Shown here in pieces: positions 1-9,300 of a stretch of 64,000 nucleotides of DNA. Numbering within the stretch: the first letter of the stretch is position 1; every line of letters begins with the position of its first letter. Source of the DNA: JBKECO01 sp047974745. GTDB taxonomy: Bacteria > Bacillota > Clostridia > Lachnospirales > Lachnospiraceae. The notes under the pieces were generated by a model that was not told the origin of the DNA, searched no databases, and worked only from the letters and a program-made list of their open reading frames with translations. Both the position numbers and the translations under genes were made by a program. The stretch spans positions 76,733-140,732 of the forward strand of contig JBKECO010000018.1 of the NCBI GenBank assembly GCA_047974745.1, written 5' to 3'.

Positions 1-2
1 GT

Positions 3-1157
3 AAGGAAACTGGATGTGATCTAAAGCGACTTCCTGGTATCTATCAGCTAGTCAATGGAGATGTCAGCATCAGTGAACTTAAGGATGTGGATGTCAATGA
101 CCTTCTGGGTCGAGATCCCGTTGAGGTGGATCTAGAATCCATCCTTGGGTATGTTGCAGATAAAGTGATCTTAGTTACCGGGGCAGGTGGTTCCATCGGA
201 AGTGAGTTAAGTCGTCAGCTTGCAAATCAAAGACCAAAACAGCTGATCCTATTGGACATCTATGAAAATTCGCTCTACGACATTCAGAATGAACTTGTGC
301 ATGGATATCCCAGTTTGGATATCGTCGCGTTGGTTGCTTCTGTCAGAAATACCAATCGAATTGATCAGATCATGGAAACCTTCCATCCGGAAATCATCTA
401 CCATGCCGCAGCACACAAGCATGTGCCACTGATGGAGACCAGTCCTAATGAGGCGATCAAGAATAATGTGCTCGGAACTTTAAAGATCGTACAGTCAGCC
501 GATGCACATCATGTTGAAAAATTTGTTATGATCTCAACAGATAAAGCAGTAAATCCAACGAATATTATGGGAGCCTCCAAACGGATCTGTGAGATGATCA
601 TTCAGACCTACAACAAACGGTCTGATACAGAATACGTAGCAGTACGTTTTGGAAATGTACTTGGAAGTAACGGCAGTGTAATCCCACTCTTTCGAAAACA
701 GATCGAAATGGGTGGTCCAGTAACCGTGACACATCCCGAGATAATTCGCTATTTTATGACAATTCCGGAAGCAGTATCCCTGGTACTTCAGGCAGGAGCC
801 TACGCAAAGGGCGGAGAAATCTTCGTTCTGGACATGGGCGAACCAGTGCGAATCGTGGATCTTGCCAGAAATCTGATCCTTTTATCCGGACACAGACCAG
901 ATGAAGAGATCCAGATCGTCTATACCGGACTGCGTCCCGGTGAGAAGCTGTTCGAAGAGATCCTAATGGACGAAGAAGGAATGCAGGAGACAGCAAACCG
1001 GCTGATCCATATTGGCAAACCGATCGAGATCAATGAAGAAGAATTTCTTTTGAAGCTCAATAAATTAAAAGACTATGTAGAAACCGAACCGTACGATATC
1101 AGAGAATCTATTATGGAGCTGGTGCCTACGTATCAGCCAGAGATGAGTCAAGACTAG
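3..1157 (+). CDS. Polysaccharide biosynthesis protein, UDP-sugar 4,6-dehydratase (CapD/EpsC type), 5'-truncated by window edge
   Basis: The frame is open from base 3, so the gene runs off the left edge. The GTG at 87 is internal, because the residues before it (LPGIYQLVNG, then GRDPVEVD) match the linker that precedes the catalytic domain in long CapD/EpsC proteins. The visible part is the NAD-binding extended SDR domain: TGAGGSIGSE (nucleotide-binding glycine motif), HAAAHKHVPLME, STDKAVNPTN (the family's catalytic region) and RPGEKLFEE near the end. Full-length members have about 600 residues, with N-terminal membrane segments and a CoA-binding-like domain that would lie outside the window. 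The family inverts or dehydrates UDP-N-acetylhexosamines at the inner membrane, providing a modified sugar for surface glycan. The next gene follows 16 nt downstream, which suggests an operon. Confidence 0.93.
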   Translation, partial: KETGCDLKRLPGIYQLVNGDVSISELKDVDVNDLLGRDPVEVDLESILGYVADKVILVTGAGGSIGSELSRQLANQRPKQLILLDIYENSLYDIQNELVHGYPSLDIVALVASVRNTNRIDQIMETFHPEIIYHAAAHKHVPLMETSPNEAIKNNVLGTLKIVQSADAHHVEKFVMISTDKAVNPTNIMGASKRICEMIIQTYNKRSDTEYVAVRFGNVLGSNGSVIPLFRKQIEMGGPVTVTHPEIIRYFMTIPEAVSLVLQAGAYAKGGEIFVLDMGEPVRIVDLARNLILLSGHRPDEEIQIVYTGLRPGEKLFEEILMDEEGMQETANRLIHIGKPIEINEEEFLLKLNKLKDYVETEPYDIRESIMELVPTYQPEMSQD

Positions 1158-1173
1158 CAGGACTGGTGAAAAT

Positions 1174-2079
1174 ATGATAGAAAACAAGAAAATCCTGGTG
1201 ACGGGACAAAATGGATTTATAGGAAGTGCTTTTGTAAAATTCATACATGAACAGTATCCCGACTGGGAAATTGATACAGTAAGCCTGCGTGATGATAACT
1301 GGAAAAATATGGATTTTTCCAGTTATCATTCTGTTCTTCATGCTGCAGGTAAAGCACACGCTGATACGGGTACAGTAACCTTAGAAGAAAAAAAAGAATA
1401 CTATGCCATCAATACAACGCTTACAAAAGAAGTGGCAAAAAAAGCAAAAACAGAAGGGGTTCGCCAATTCATCTATTTAAGCAGTATTATAATATATGGT
1501 GACAGTGCGCCATATGGTAAAGAGAAACAAATCTCAGCAAGTACTCCGCTGCACCCTTCTAATTGTTATGGGGACAGCAAGAAAAAAGCAGATCTTTATG
1601 TTCAAAAATTGAATCAGAACGACTTTAGAACTGCAGTCATAAGGTTGCCTATGATATATGGTCAAGGAAGTAAAGGAAATTATTCACTTCTATCTAAGGC
1701 AGCACGTCGCCTGCCAATTTTTCCAAAAATTCAAAATCAGCGCAGCATGCTTTATATAGAGAACCTTTGTGAACTGATCAGAGAAATCATAGAGCACTGT
1801 GACAGCGGAATCTTTTTTCCTCAGAATAGTGAATATGTAGCTACATATGAGATTGTAAGAGAAATTGCAAAAGCTCACAATCACAGAATCTATTTCATCT
1901 CAGGATTCGATACCTTATTTACAACAATAGGAAATAATAAAGGAAAAGCGGGACAGCTCGTTAATAAGGTATTCGGAAATTTGAGCTATGTAAAAGAAAT
2001 CAGTCAATACAGAATGAACGAGTATCAAAAATATAGTTTCCGAGAATCTGTATCATGCACGGAGAAAAAATTATGGTGA
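1174..2079 (+). CDS. NAD-dependent epimerase/dehydratase family protein
   Basis: This is an extended short-chain dehydrogenase of 301 residues. It begins with the Rossmann motif TGQNGFIGSAF (about residues 10-20), has HAAGKAHAD, a serine region LSSIIIYG and the catalytic Y-x3-K as YGDSK. Such enzymes act on nucleotide sugars in the cytoplasm (4-epimerisation, 4-reduction or dehydration). The exact substrate cannot be read from the sequence. It lies between the dehydratase and a GT4, so it probably makes or finishes the donor sugar for this cluster. The next gene's start lies just inside its 3' end. Confidence 0.85.
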   Translation: MIENKKILVTGQNGFIGSAFVKFIHEQYPDWEIDTVSLRDDNWKNMDFSSYHSVLHAAGKAHADTGTVTLEEKKEYYAINTTLTKEVAKKAKTEGVRQFIYLSSIIIYGDSAPYGKEKQISASTPLHPSNCYGDSKKKADLYVQKLNQNDFRTAVIRLPMIYGQGSKGNYSLLSKAARRLPIFPKIQNQRSMLYIENLCELIREIIEHCDSGIFFPQNSEYVATYEIVREIAKAHNHRIYFISGFDTLFTTIGNNKGKAGQLVNKVFGNLSYVKEISQYRMNEYQKYSFRESVSCTEKKLW

Positions 2080-3239
2080 AACGAAAAGTACTAATGACTG
2101 CATCCGTTGCTTCTATGATCGATCTGTTTAATATGGATAATCTGCAGATTCTGCAGGACCAAGGGTATGATATCGAAGTTGCAGCGAATTTTAAAAAGGG
2201 AAGCAGCACGAGTCAGGAGCGGGTAGATGAATTCAAAACAGAGCTGCAGAACAGAGGTATCAAAGTCTATCATGTACCAATTCCAAGGAGTATTACAGAC
2301 TTTAAAAATATTATTATTTCCTATCGAATCCTTAAAAAATTATGCAATCGAAACCATTACTCAATTGTACATACCCAGACTCCCATCGGTGGTGTTGTAA
2401 CTCGAGTTGCAGCAAAGGAAGCAAGGAAAAATGGAACAAACGTGCTTTACGAAGCACATGGATTTCATTTTTTTAAGGGGGCATCTCCAGCTTACTGGAT
2501 GTTATTCTATCCAATTGAGAAGCATGTTTCACGCTTTACAGATGTTCTAATTACGATCAATCAGGAAGACTATAACAGAGCAAAAACATTTCATGCAAAA
2601 AAAGTATATTATGTACCTGGCATTGGAGTAGATTTCTCGAAATTTCAATTTGGAGAATTGGAAAGACAGTCTATCCGAAGGGAATTCCGAATAAAGGATG
2701 ATGAGTTCCTTCTCCTAAGTGTAGGACAACTCTCAAAAAGAAAGAACCAGATAGTCATCATTGAAGCCATGGCAAAGATCCCAGATAAAAAGATAAAATA
2801 TCTGATTGTTGGAATTGGTGAAAAAGAGAAGGAATTCATCTCCTTGATACGAAAATTGGGCTTGCAAGACAGAGTAATACTTGCTGGCTATCGGGGGGAT
2901 ATCCCACAGATCCTCAAAGCAGCTGACTGTTTTGTTTTCCCTTCATTACAGGAAGGACTGCCAGCTGCCCTGATGGAAGCAATGGCATCTGGTGTTCCGG
3001 TGATCTGTTCAAAAATCAGAGGCAATACGGATCTGATCAGTGATCACATCGATGGTGAGGTTGTCAGAAAAAACGATATAGAAGCTTATGTATCAAGAAT
3101 CATGAATATGAAAAACAATAACGAGATAGCTGGAAAATATGCAAAGTCTGCGCAGAAGAAGATACAGCAATTTTCATTAGAGTGTGTCCATGGGCAGATG
3201 GACCAGATATATTCAGAAATGATCAACGGTTCAGATTAG
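2073..3239 (+). CDS. Glycosyltransferase family 4
   Basis: This is a GT-B fold glycosyltransferase of 388 residues. The N-terminal acceptor domain starts MVKRKVLMTASVASMID. The C-terminal donor domain shows LLSVGQLSKRKNQ and the GT4 E-x7-E region in PSLQEGLPAALMEAMASGVPV. I chose ATG 2073 over an in-frame ATG at 2055 because GGAGA at 2061-2065 sits 7 nt before 2073. This start overlaps the end of the upstream epimerase by 7 nt, a sign of coupled translation. The overall form resembles EpsD/CapM-type enzymes that add a hexose or N-acetylhexosamine to a lipid-linked glycan in the cytoplasm. The sugar is not predictable. Confidence 0.87.
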   Translation: MVKRKVLMTASVASMIDLFNMDNLQILQDQGYDIEVAANFKKGSSTSQERVDEFKTELQNRGIKVYHVPIPRSITDFKNIIISYRILKKLCNRNHYSIVHTQTPIGGVVTRVAAKEARKNGTNVLYEAHGFHFFKGASPAYWMLFYPIEKHVSRFTDVLITINQEDYNRAKTFHAKKVYYVPGIGVDFSKFQFGELERQSIRREFRIKDDEFLLLSVGQLSKRKNQIVIIEAMAKIPDKKIKYLIVGIGEKEKEFISLIRKLGLQDRVILAGYRGDIPQILKAADCFVFPSLQEGLPAALMEAMASGVPVICSKIRGNTDLISDHIDGEVVRKNDIEAYVSRIMNMKNNNEIAGKYAKSAQKKIQQFSLECVHGQMDQIYSEMINGSD

Positions 3240-3258
3240 TGTGAGTTCGTTTCATAAA

Positions 3259-3287
3259 TTGTGTTTTTTGATTGTCAATGCTATAAT
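3259..3287 (+). promoter_or_regulatory. Predicted sigma-A promoter with extended -10
   Basis: TTGTGT at 3259-3264 and TATAAT at 3282-3287 are 17 nt apart, and TGC immediately before the -10 gives the extended TGnTATAAT form. It lies in the only sizeable gap (82 nt) of the early operon and would start transcripts around 3294, just ahead of the GT2 gene at 3322. It would let the GT2 and ABC exporter genes be expressed apart from the upstream sugar-nucleotide genes. Confidence 0.6.
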
Positions 3288-3321
3288 ACCCTGAATAGTT
3301 TTAGGTGAACGAGGTAAATGA

Positions 3322-4233
3322 ATGCAGCCAAAAGTCAAGATCTTACTTTCTTCATATAATGGGGAACGGTATATAAGAGAGCAGATCGATAGTATACTAA
3401 ACCAGAAAAATGTGTCGATCACTATTTTAATTCGAGATGACGGTTCTACAGACAGCACCCGCTCGATAATTCAAGAATATGCCGATAAAGATTCCAGAAT
3501 ACAGTGGTATTCAAGCTCAAATTTGGGGGCAGCACAAAGCTTTTTCCATCTAATATCCCATTGTGAAAATAATGCTGAATTCTATGCATTTTCAGATCAG
3601 GATGATGTCTGGCAACCTGAGAAATTGTCTCATGCGATCAAGATTCTTCAGAAAATGCGCGAAAAACATGGTTCCATTGCCCTTTATGCGAGCCAGGTCA
3701 CCTATGCGTCTGAGGATCTGCATTCATTAGAACCTTTTGCTTTTTCAGTGAATAGAGCACCTGATGTGGGGAATGCCTTGCTGGAGAATATCTGTATCGG
3801 CTGCACGGAAGTTTTTACTGCGGAACTGCTCTCCCTGATAAAAGATAAAAATCCAGGTGGTATCATCTGGCATGACTGGTGGCTATATCTGACGGCTTCC
3901 GTCTTTGGAAATGTATATTATGATAAAAATTCATTTATTTATTATAGACAGCACAACAACAACGAAGTAGGCATGCAGAATACCTGGGGACAGCGTTGGA
4001 AAAAAAGAATAAGGTCTTTTCAAGCCCTAAAAGGCAGATTATCTACTCAAGCGAGAAGTTTTATTCAGATTTATGGAAAACGGATACCAAACTATGATAC
4101 AATAAAAATCGTTGCTGACTGCGACAAGGGAATAAAATATAGTTGGAGAGCTTTTTTGGACAAGAATCTCTATCGACAAAACCCAATTGACAATATAATA
4201 TTTCATCTTTTGATGTTATTAGGACTACTTTAA
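3322..4233 (+). CDS. Glycosyltransferase family 2 (rhamnosyltransferase-like)
   Basis: This is a GT-A fold enzyme of 303 residues. The N-terminus KILLSSYNGERYIREQI is followed by the nucleotide-binding DDGSTDST and by FSDQDDVW, the metal-binding and acceptor-loop signature of the GT2 branch that includes many rhamnosyltransferases. A later region has WHDWWLYL. The start has GAGGT about 9 nt upstream. It lies directly before the Wzm/Wzt genes and is similar in plan to the last glycosyltransferase of the window (61292-62038), which has the same SDQDDVW block. The sugar specificity is inferred from family resemblance only. Confidence 0.87.
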   Translation: MQPKVKILLSSYNGERYIREQIDSILNQKNVSITILIRDDGSTDSTRSIIQEYADKDSRIQWYSSSNLGAAQSFFHLISHCENNAEFYAFSDQDDVWQPEKLSHAIKILQKMREKHGSIALYASQVTYASEDLHSLEPFAFSVNRAPDVGNALLENICIGCTEVFTAELLSLIKDKNPGGIIWHDWWLYLTASVFGNVYYDKNSFIYYRQHNNNEVGMQNTWGQRWKKRIRSFQALKGRLSTQARSFIQIYGKRIPNYDTIKIVADCDKGIKYSWRAFLDKNLYRQNPIDNIIFHLLMLLGLL

Positions 4234-4242
4234 GCGAGGGAA

Positions 4243-5022
4243 ATGATGAAGAAGTTAAAAGAATTATATGAGTATAGAACCATGATTCAAAGCTCTGTTC
4301 GAAAAGAGCTGCGAGGGAGATATAAAAACTCCATTCTTGGATTTTTATGGACATTTATAAACCCACTCATGCAGATCATTATTTATACGATTGTGTTTTC
4401 TCAGATTTTCAAAATGGATGTAGATAAATATTATCTATATCTTACCGTTGTAATGATCCCATTTGTTTTTTTTAGCTCATCCATGACTGGTGGATCTATG
4501 TCTGTAGTCAATCAAAAGGATCTCGTGAAGAAAATCTATTTTCCAAGAGAGGTACTACCGATTTCTTTTGTTACGACGTGCTTTGTGAACTTCTTGCTAT
4601 CAATGATCGTAGTATTTGGAGTGATCGCCATCTCTGGAAATGGATTTAATCTTGTTGCATTACTATTTCTACCAATAATTATGCTGATTGAGTATATATT
4701 AGTGCTGGGATTGACCATGATCGTGTCAGCCTGTAACGTATATCTGAGAGATCTAGAACACATTGTTGGAGTATTAATGATGGCCTGGATTTATATGACA
4801 CCGGTAATGTACGATAAATCATTAGTTCCGCCACAATTAATACCAATCTTCAATTCAAATCCTATGACACCTGTTTCGATTGCCTACAGAGATATTTTAT
4901 ATTATAAAAGAATTCCTGAAATGCAGACTTTGGGACTGACAGTTGCGTTCGGTGTGGGTTCAATGATTATCGGATTTATAATCTTTGATAAATTACAAAA
5001 GAATTTTGCGGAGGAGCTGTAA
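4243..5022 (+). CDS. Polysaccharide ABC transporter, permease (Wzm/TagG family)
   Basis: This is a 259-residue ABC-2 type permease. The amphipathic start (ELYEYRTMIQSSVRKELRGRYKNS) is followed by LGFLWTFINPLMQIIIY, typical of the Wzm/RfbA/TagG family, and by about six hydrophobic segments. It would form the membrane channel that moves a finished lipid-linked polysaccharide or teichoic-acid-like polymer across the cytoplasmic membrane, using the ATPase encoded next. Its stop overlaps the ATG of the ATPase gene by one base (TAATG at 5020-5024), so the two subunits are probably made in equal amounts. Confidence 0.93.
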   Translation: MMKKLKELYEYRTMIQSSVRKELRGRYKNSILGFLWTFINPLMQIIIYTIVFSQIFKMDVDKYYLYLTVVMIPFVFFSSSMTGGSMSVVNQKDLVKKIYFPREVLPISFVTTCFVNFLLSMIVVFGVIAISGNGFNLVALLFLPIIMLIEYILVLGLTMIVSACNVYLRDLEHIVGVLMMAWIYMTPVMYDKSLVPPQLIPIFNSNPMTPVSIAYRDILYYKRIPEMQTLGLTVAFGVGSMIIGFIIFDKLQKNFAEEL

Positions 5023-6338
5023 TGAGAGCCGGAAATGCAATTGAAGTCAATGACGTGACGAAGAGATTTAAAGTTTTTTTTGATAAAGGAAATAGTCTGA
5101 AAGAGAAAATGCTGTTCTGGAGCAGGAATCGTTATGAAGAACACTGGGTTTTAAAAGGAATTAGTTTTGAAATTAAAAAGGGTGAAACAGTAGGACTGAT
5201 TGGAAAGAATGGTTGTGGAAAAAGCACAACTTTAAAGATGCTAACTAGAATCATGTTTCCAACTAAGGGAACCATTGAAATGGATGGGAGAGTTTCATCG
5301 CTTTTAGAGCTTGGAGCGGGATTTCATCCGGATATGAGCGGCCGCGAGAATATCTTTACAAATGCCTCCATTTTTGGACTACACAGGACTGAAATCGAGA
5401 GTAGGCTAGATGATATAATAAAATTCTCAGAATTAGAAGAATATATCGATAATCCTGTGAGAACCTATTCCTCTGGTATGTATATGCGACTTGCTTTTGC
5501 TGTCGCTATCAATGTGGATGCAGATATTCTGCTGATCGATGAGATCCTGGCAGTAGGCGATGTAAATTTTCAGACAAAATGCTTTGAAAAACTAAATGAG
5601 TTAAAAAGACAGGGTAAAACAATCGTAATCGTGACACATGTGATGTCTCAAATTGAAAAGATATGCAATCGAGCTATATGGATTGAAGATGGGCTGATTA
5701 AAGAAGATGGAATACCCAAAAATATATCTGAGCATTATCTTGCAATGATGGAAGAAAAACGAGTTCAAAAAATCGAGCAGGATTTTGAGAAACAATTGAG
5801 CGATGATAAGTTGAAAAGCGATAAGGAAGCAGATGAAGTAGAAGAAGAAAAAAACGTCAAGCAGCCAGAAACAGTGGTGGAAGAAAAAAAATTACCATCT
5901 TTTTGCGATGTCAATGCGACAAGAATCGGTAATCGAGAAATTGAGATTATAGATTTTACAATTTTAAATGGTGAAAATAGAAATCAGATCGTATTTAAAA
6001 CAGGTGATACAATCAAATTTCATATCGAATATAAGTGTAATCAGGAAAATGAAGTCGATTTTCGGTTGGGAATATCCAGAAGTGATGGAATCCATTGTTA
6101 TGGGAACACCACATTTGGTGAACTTGGTACAGGTATTCGGGTAGACAAAGATGGTTATTTCGAATTGGAAATTCGGAATTTGAATCTATGGACAGGCAGA
6201 TATTGGATCGATATCGGTATAAAGACTAAGGATCAGATCAATCTTGATGTAATTCATGGTGTACATAGTTTTGAAATCGCAAAAACTAATTCTTATGAAA
6301 CTGGAATCACAAGATTGGAACATAGCTGGAAATTTTAA
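5022..6338 (+). CDS. Polysaccharide ABC transporter, ATP-binding protein with Wzt C-terminal domain
   Basis: This 438-residue ABC ATPase has Walker A GKNGCGKSTT (about residues 61-70), the signature YSSGMYMRLAFA and Walker B ILLIDEILAVGD. A charged linker (about 250-295) leads to a C-terminal beta-sandwich of about 140 residues, starting near NATRIGNREIEI, that matches the Wzt C-terminal type. In characterised Wzt proteins that domain recognises the terminal modification of the glycan and limits export to finished chains. The candidate capping enzyme is the pyruvyl transferase/glycosyltransferase fusion encoded next. The start is coupled to the permease gene. Confidence 0.93.
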   Translation: MRAGNAIEVNDVTKRFKVFFDKGNSLKEKMLFWSRNRYEEHWVLKGISFEIKKGETVGLIGKNGCGKSTTLKMLTRIMFPTKGTIEMDGRVSSLLELGAGFHPDMSGRENIFTNASIFGLHRTEIESRLDDIIKFSELEEYIDNPVRTYSSGMYMRLAFAVAINVDADILLIDEILAVGDVNFQTKCFEKLNELKRQGKTIVIVTHVMSQIEKICNRAIWIEDGLIKEDGIPKNISEHYLAMMEEKRVQKIEQDFEKQLSDDKLKSDKEADEVEEEKNVKQPETVVEEKKLPSFCDVNATRIGNREIEIIDFTILNGENRNQIVFKTGDTIKFHIEYKCNQENEVDFRLGISRSDGIHCYGNTTFGELGTGIRVDKDGYFELEIRNLNLWTGRYWIDIGIKTKDQINLDVIHGVHSFEIAKTNSYETGITRLEHSWKF

Positions 6339-6341
6339 AGA

Positions 6342-6389
6342 GAGAGGAGATATACAATTCAAAAAATGTATTGTATATAGACAAAAATG
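6342..6389 (+). promoter_or_regulatory. Unusual translation start: Shine-Dalgarno, inverted repeat, then ATG
   Basis: The strong Shine-Dalgarno GAGAGGAG lies at 6342-6349, and the only homology-supported ATG is at 6387, too far for normal initiation (37 nt). Between them is a perfect 9-bp inverted repeat, ATATACAAT (6350-6358) and ATTGTATAT (6370-6378), with an 11-nt loop. If the hairpin folds, the spacing falls to 8 nt, which is ideal. A mini-ORF (ATG 6366, stop 6378-6380) starts in the loop. Confidence 0.6.
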
Positions 6390-9300
6390 AGTAAAAACTT
6401 TAGCATTGCTCACTTTGGAGCCTTTAACGTCAATAGTTTTGGAGATTCGCTATTTCCTTTTGCTATGAAGAAGGAATTAGAAAAATCTGTTACTATACGA
6501 TCGTATTACCTTTTTGCACCCCAAGAGAATTTAAATGCATATAATGATAATAAAATCGTTTTTGATTATGTGGATTTTGATCAATGCATGCAAAAGGAAA
6601 AATTCGATTTTATAATTATTGGTGGAGGAGAATTTTTACATTTCAAAGAAATTGAATTTAAAAATAATAAAGATGAAACCATCACATATGAACCTGGATA
6701 TATGTGGCAAAAACCAATCGAGTATGCAAAAAAGTATGGCATTCCATATATTCTTTATGGGGCTGGAATACCATATGAATTTTCCGAAGGGGAAAAGAGG
6801 TGTGTTCACAGTTATCTGATGGATGCTCTTTACATTGGTGTTAGAGATAGATTCTCATATAATAAGCTGGTAGCTATCGAAGAATTACATAATAAAGTCC
6901 GATTAAGTCCAGACAGTTTGTGGACAATTAGTAATTATTACTGCAACGAGGAACTTCAGCAGGTACGTCAAACTTTATTTTTTCAAAGTGATTTAAGTAA
7001 CAATAATAGTGATTGTGTTATTGGGAACTACCTTGTGCTTCAATATGGTACGACGTATGAAACTAAGATGGTTGCAAAGCAAGTAGAAAAAATTGCTCAC
7101 CATTATGGCTTGAAAGTAGTATTACTACCTATAAATTATTCCCATGAAGATCTATTTGTACTTCAGCAAATTTATAAGCAGTTGGCATGTGAAACGGTTA
7201 TTTTTGATGAACTTTTACAGCCAAAGGAAATCTTGGCTATCATATCAGGGGCGTGTCTGTTCATTGGAACAAGTCTTCACGGGTCGTTAGTGGCAAATTG
7301 CTATGGTGTAACGAGTATTAGTGTAGATATGTACCCAACATTTGTAAGTAAAATTGATGGATACCTAGATTGGACGGGTGGATATGATAAAATTGTTTCT
7401 GAGCCTGAGAATTTATTTGATAAATTCAGTGAGGCATACCGTGCAATAGACTTAAAAAGTCAAGGACAGACAACTACATTAAAAAAACTTGCAGAGGATG
7501 AATATGAAGTAATATCAAACTGCATTTCGGAAAATAAAAATCTTGTACCAACACAGGATATAGAGAGTGTTTTATTCAACACAAAAATATATCTCTCTAT
7601 CATTCAAAATGATAGTGTATCAAGTATTCAATGTCTGGGAAGGAAACACGACAATACATTTGAATTTGCATTGAAATTAGAAGCTGTTTTGTCAATTACC
7701 GAGGTTAAAATTTATTTTCCAGTTGAAAGACCCTGCTTTTTAGAAAATTTAATTTGTAATATAAACGAAGACAGTAAGGCTGCACCGAAATATGTTTTTG
7801 ATATTGGAGAAAAGGAATGCATCGAAAAAAAATCCTACATTGTATTACCTTGTGATTTTTTTGAAACATTCAAGTTGAATTTCGATATGAATGTAAATAG
7901 GCAGGACAGCTTGCTCAATTCTTTATTTGAAGGATATTACAACTTAAGCGTGGAAAAACGCGAACTTGAAGTACACAATACTAAATTAACAGAACGCGAA
8001 CATTTGATCGAAAAACAAGAGTATAATAAGCGATTATTAGAAAGTAAAGATGCATGTATTGCACTTTTCACAGATAACGAACAGCGACTCTATCGGGAAA
8101 TACAATATCTGACTGATCAGAACAGTAATATAGAACATGAGATAGAAACTAAGGATGAATGTATAACACTTTTAGCGGATACAAAAAAAAGACTCAATCA
8201 GGAAATACAACAACTGACTGATCAGAACAGTAATATAGAACAAGAGATAGAAACTAAGGATGAGTGCATAGCACTTTTAGCGGATACAAAAAAAAGACTC
8301 AATCAGAAAATACAACAACTGAGTGATCGAAGTAATGTAATAGAACGGGAGATCGTAAACAAAGATGGGCATATAGAGCTTCTCCTTGAGTCAGAGCGCA
8401 GATTGGAGCGAGAGATTGAAATCATGAAGGCAAGCAGGACATGGAGACTGGCAGCGTTTTTTCAAAGATTTTTTTCGGCCATTATTCCTGTTGGAAGTAA
8501 ACGACGTTTATTTGCAAAAATTTGTGCAAAAATCGTGAGACATCCTATTAAGTCAGCGAAAATGCTCTCGCCCAGAAAAATTCGACATTTTTTCCATTTT
8601 CTAAAAGAAGAGGGACCATCCTTCGTATCGAACAGGATTGATGAAAGTATGAAGGGAGTCTCAGTTGAAAAAATTCAATTGGAGATGAATGAGACGAAAA
8701 TAGCAAAAGGGTTCAGTGAATACCAGAAATTGCAGTTTATAAAGCAGATAGAACCTAAAGTTTCCATCGTAATTCCGGTATATAATCAGTTTCACTACAC
8801 CTATGACTGTCTGAAATCAATTTTAAAGAATAGTGGAAATGATATCAGCTATGAAGTCATTATTGCAAACGATTGTTCCACGGATGATACTACTCGAATC
8901 AGTGAGCTTGTACAAAACATAACAGTAGTCACAAATGATCAAAATCTGAGATTTTCAAAGAACTGTAACAACGCAGCAACCTATGCAAAAGGGAATTATA
9001 TTTTATTCCTAAATAACGATACTGAGGTTCAGGAAAACTGGCTCAAACCCCTGGTTGAGCTTATGGAACAAGATCCAAAAACTGGAATGGTAGGCTCGAA
9101 GCTGATCTATGGGAATGGAAAATTGCAGGAAGCAGGGGGAATCTTGTGGAAGGATGGTTCTGCATGGAATTATGGGAATAATCAGGATCCAGCCAATCCC
9201 GAGTTTAATTATGTCAAGGAAGTGGATTATATTTCTGGAGCGGCCATAATGGTTCGTAAAAGTATCTGGGAAACATTAAAGGGTTTTGATGAACGCTTTG

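Noticed and set aside
8034..8453. CRISPR-like array
   Set aside because: The repeats are 105 bp, contiguous and coding in frame, with no spacers. No cas genes are present.
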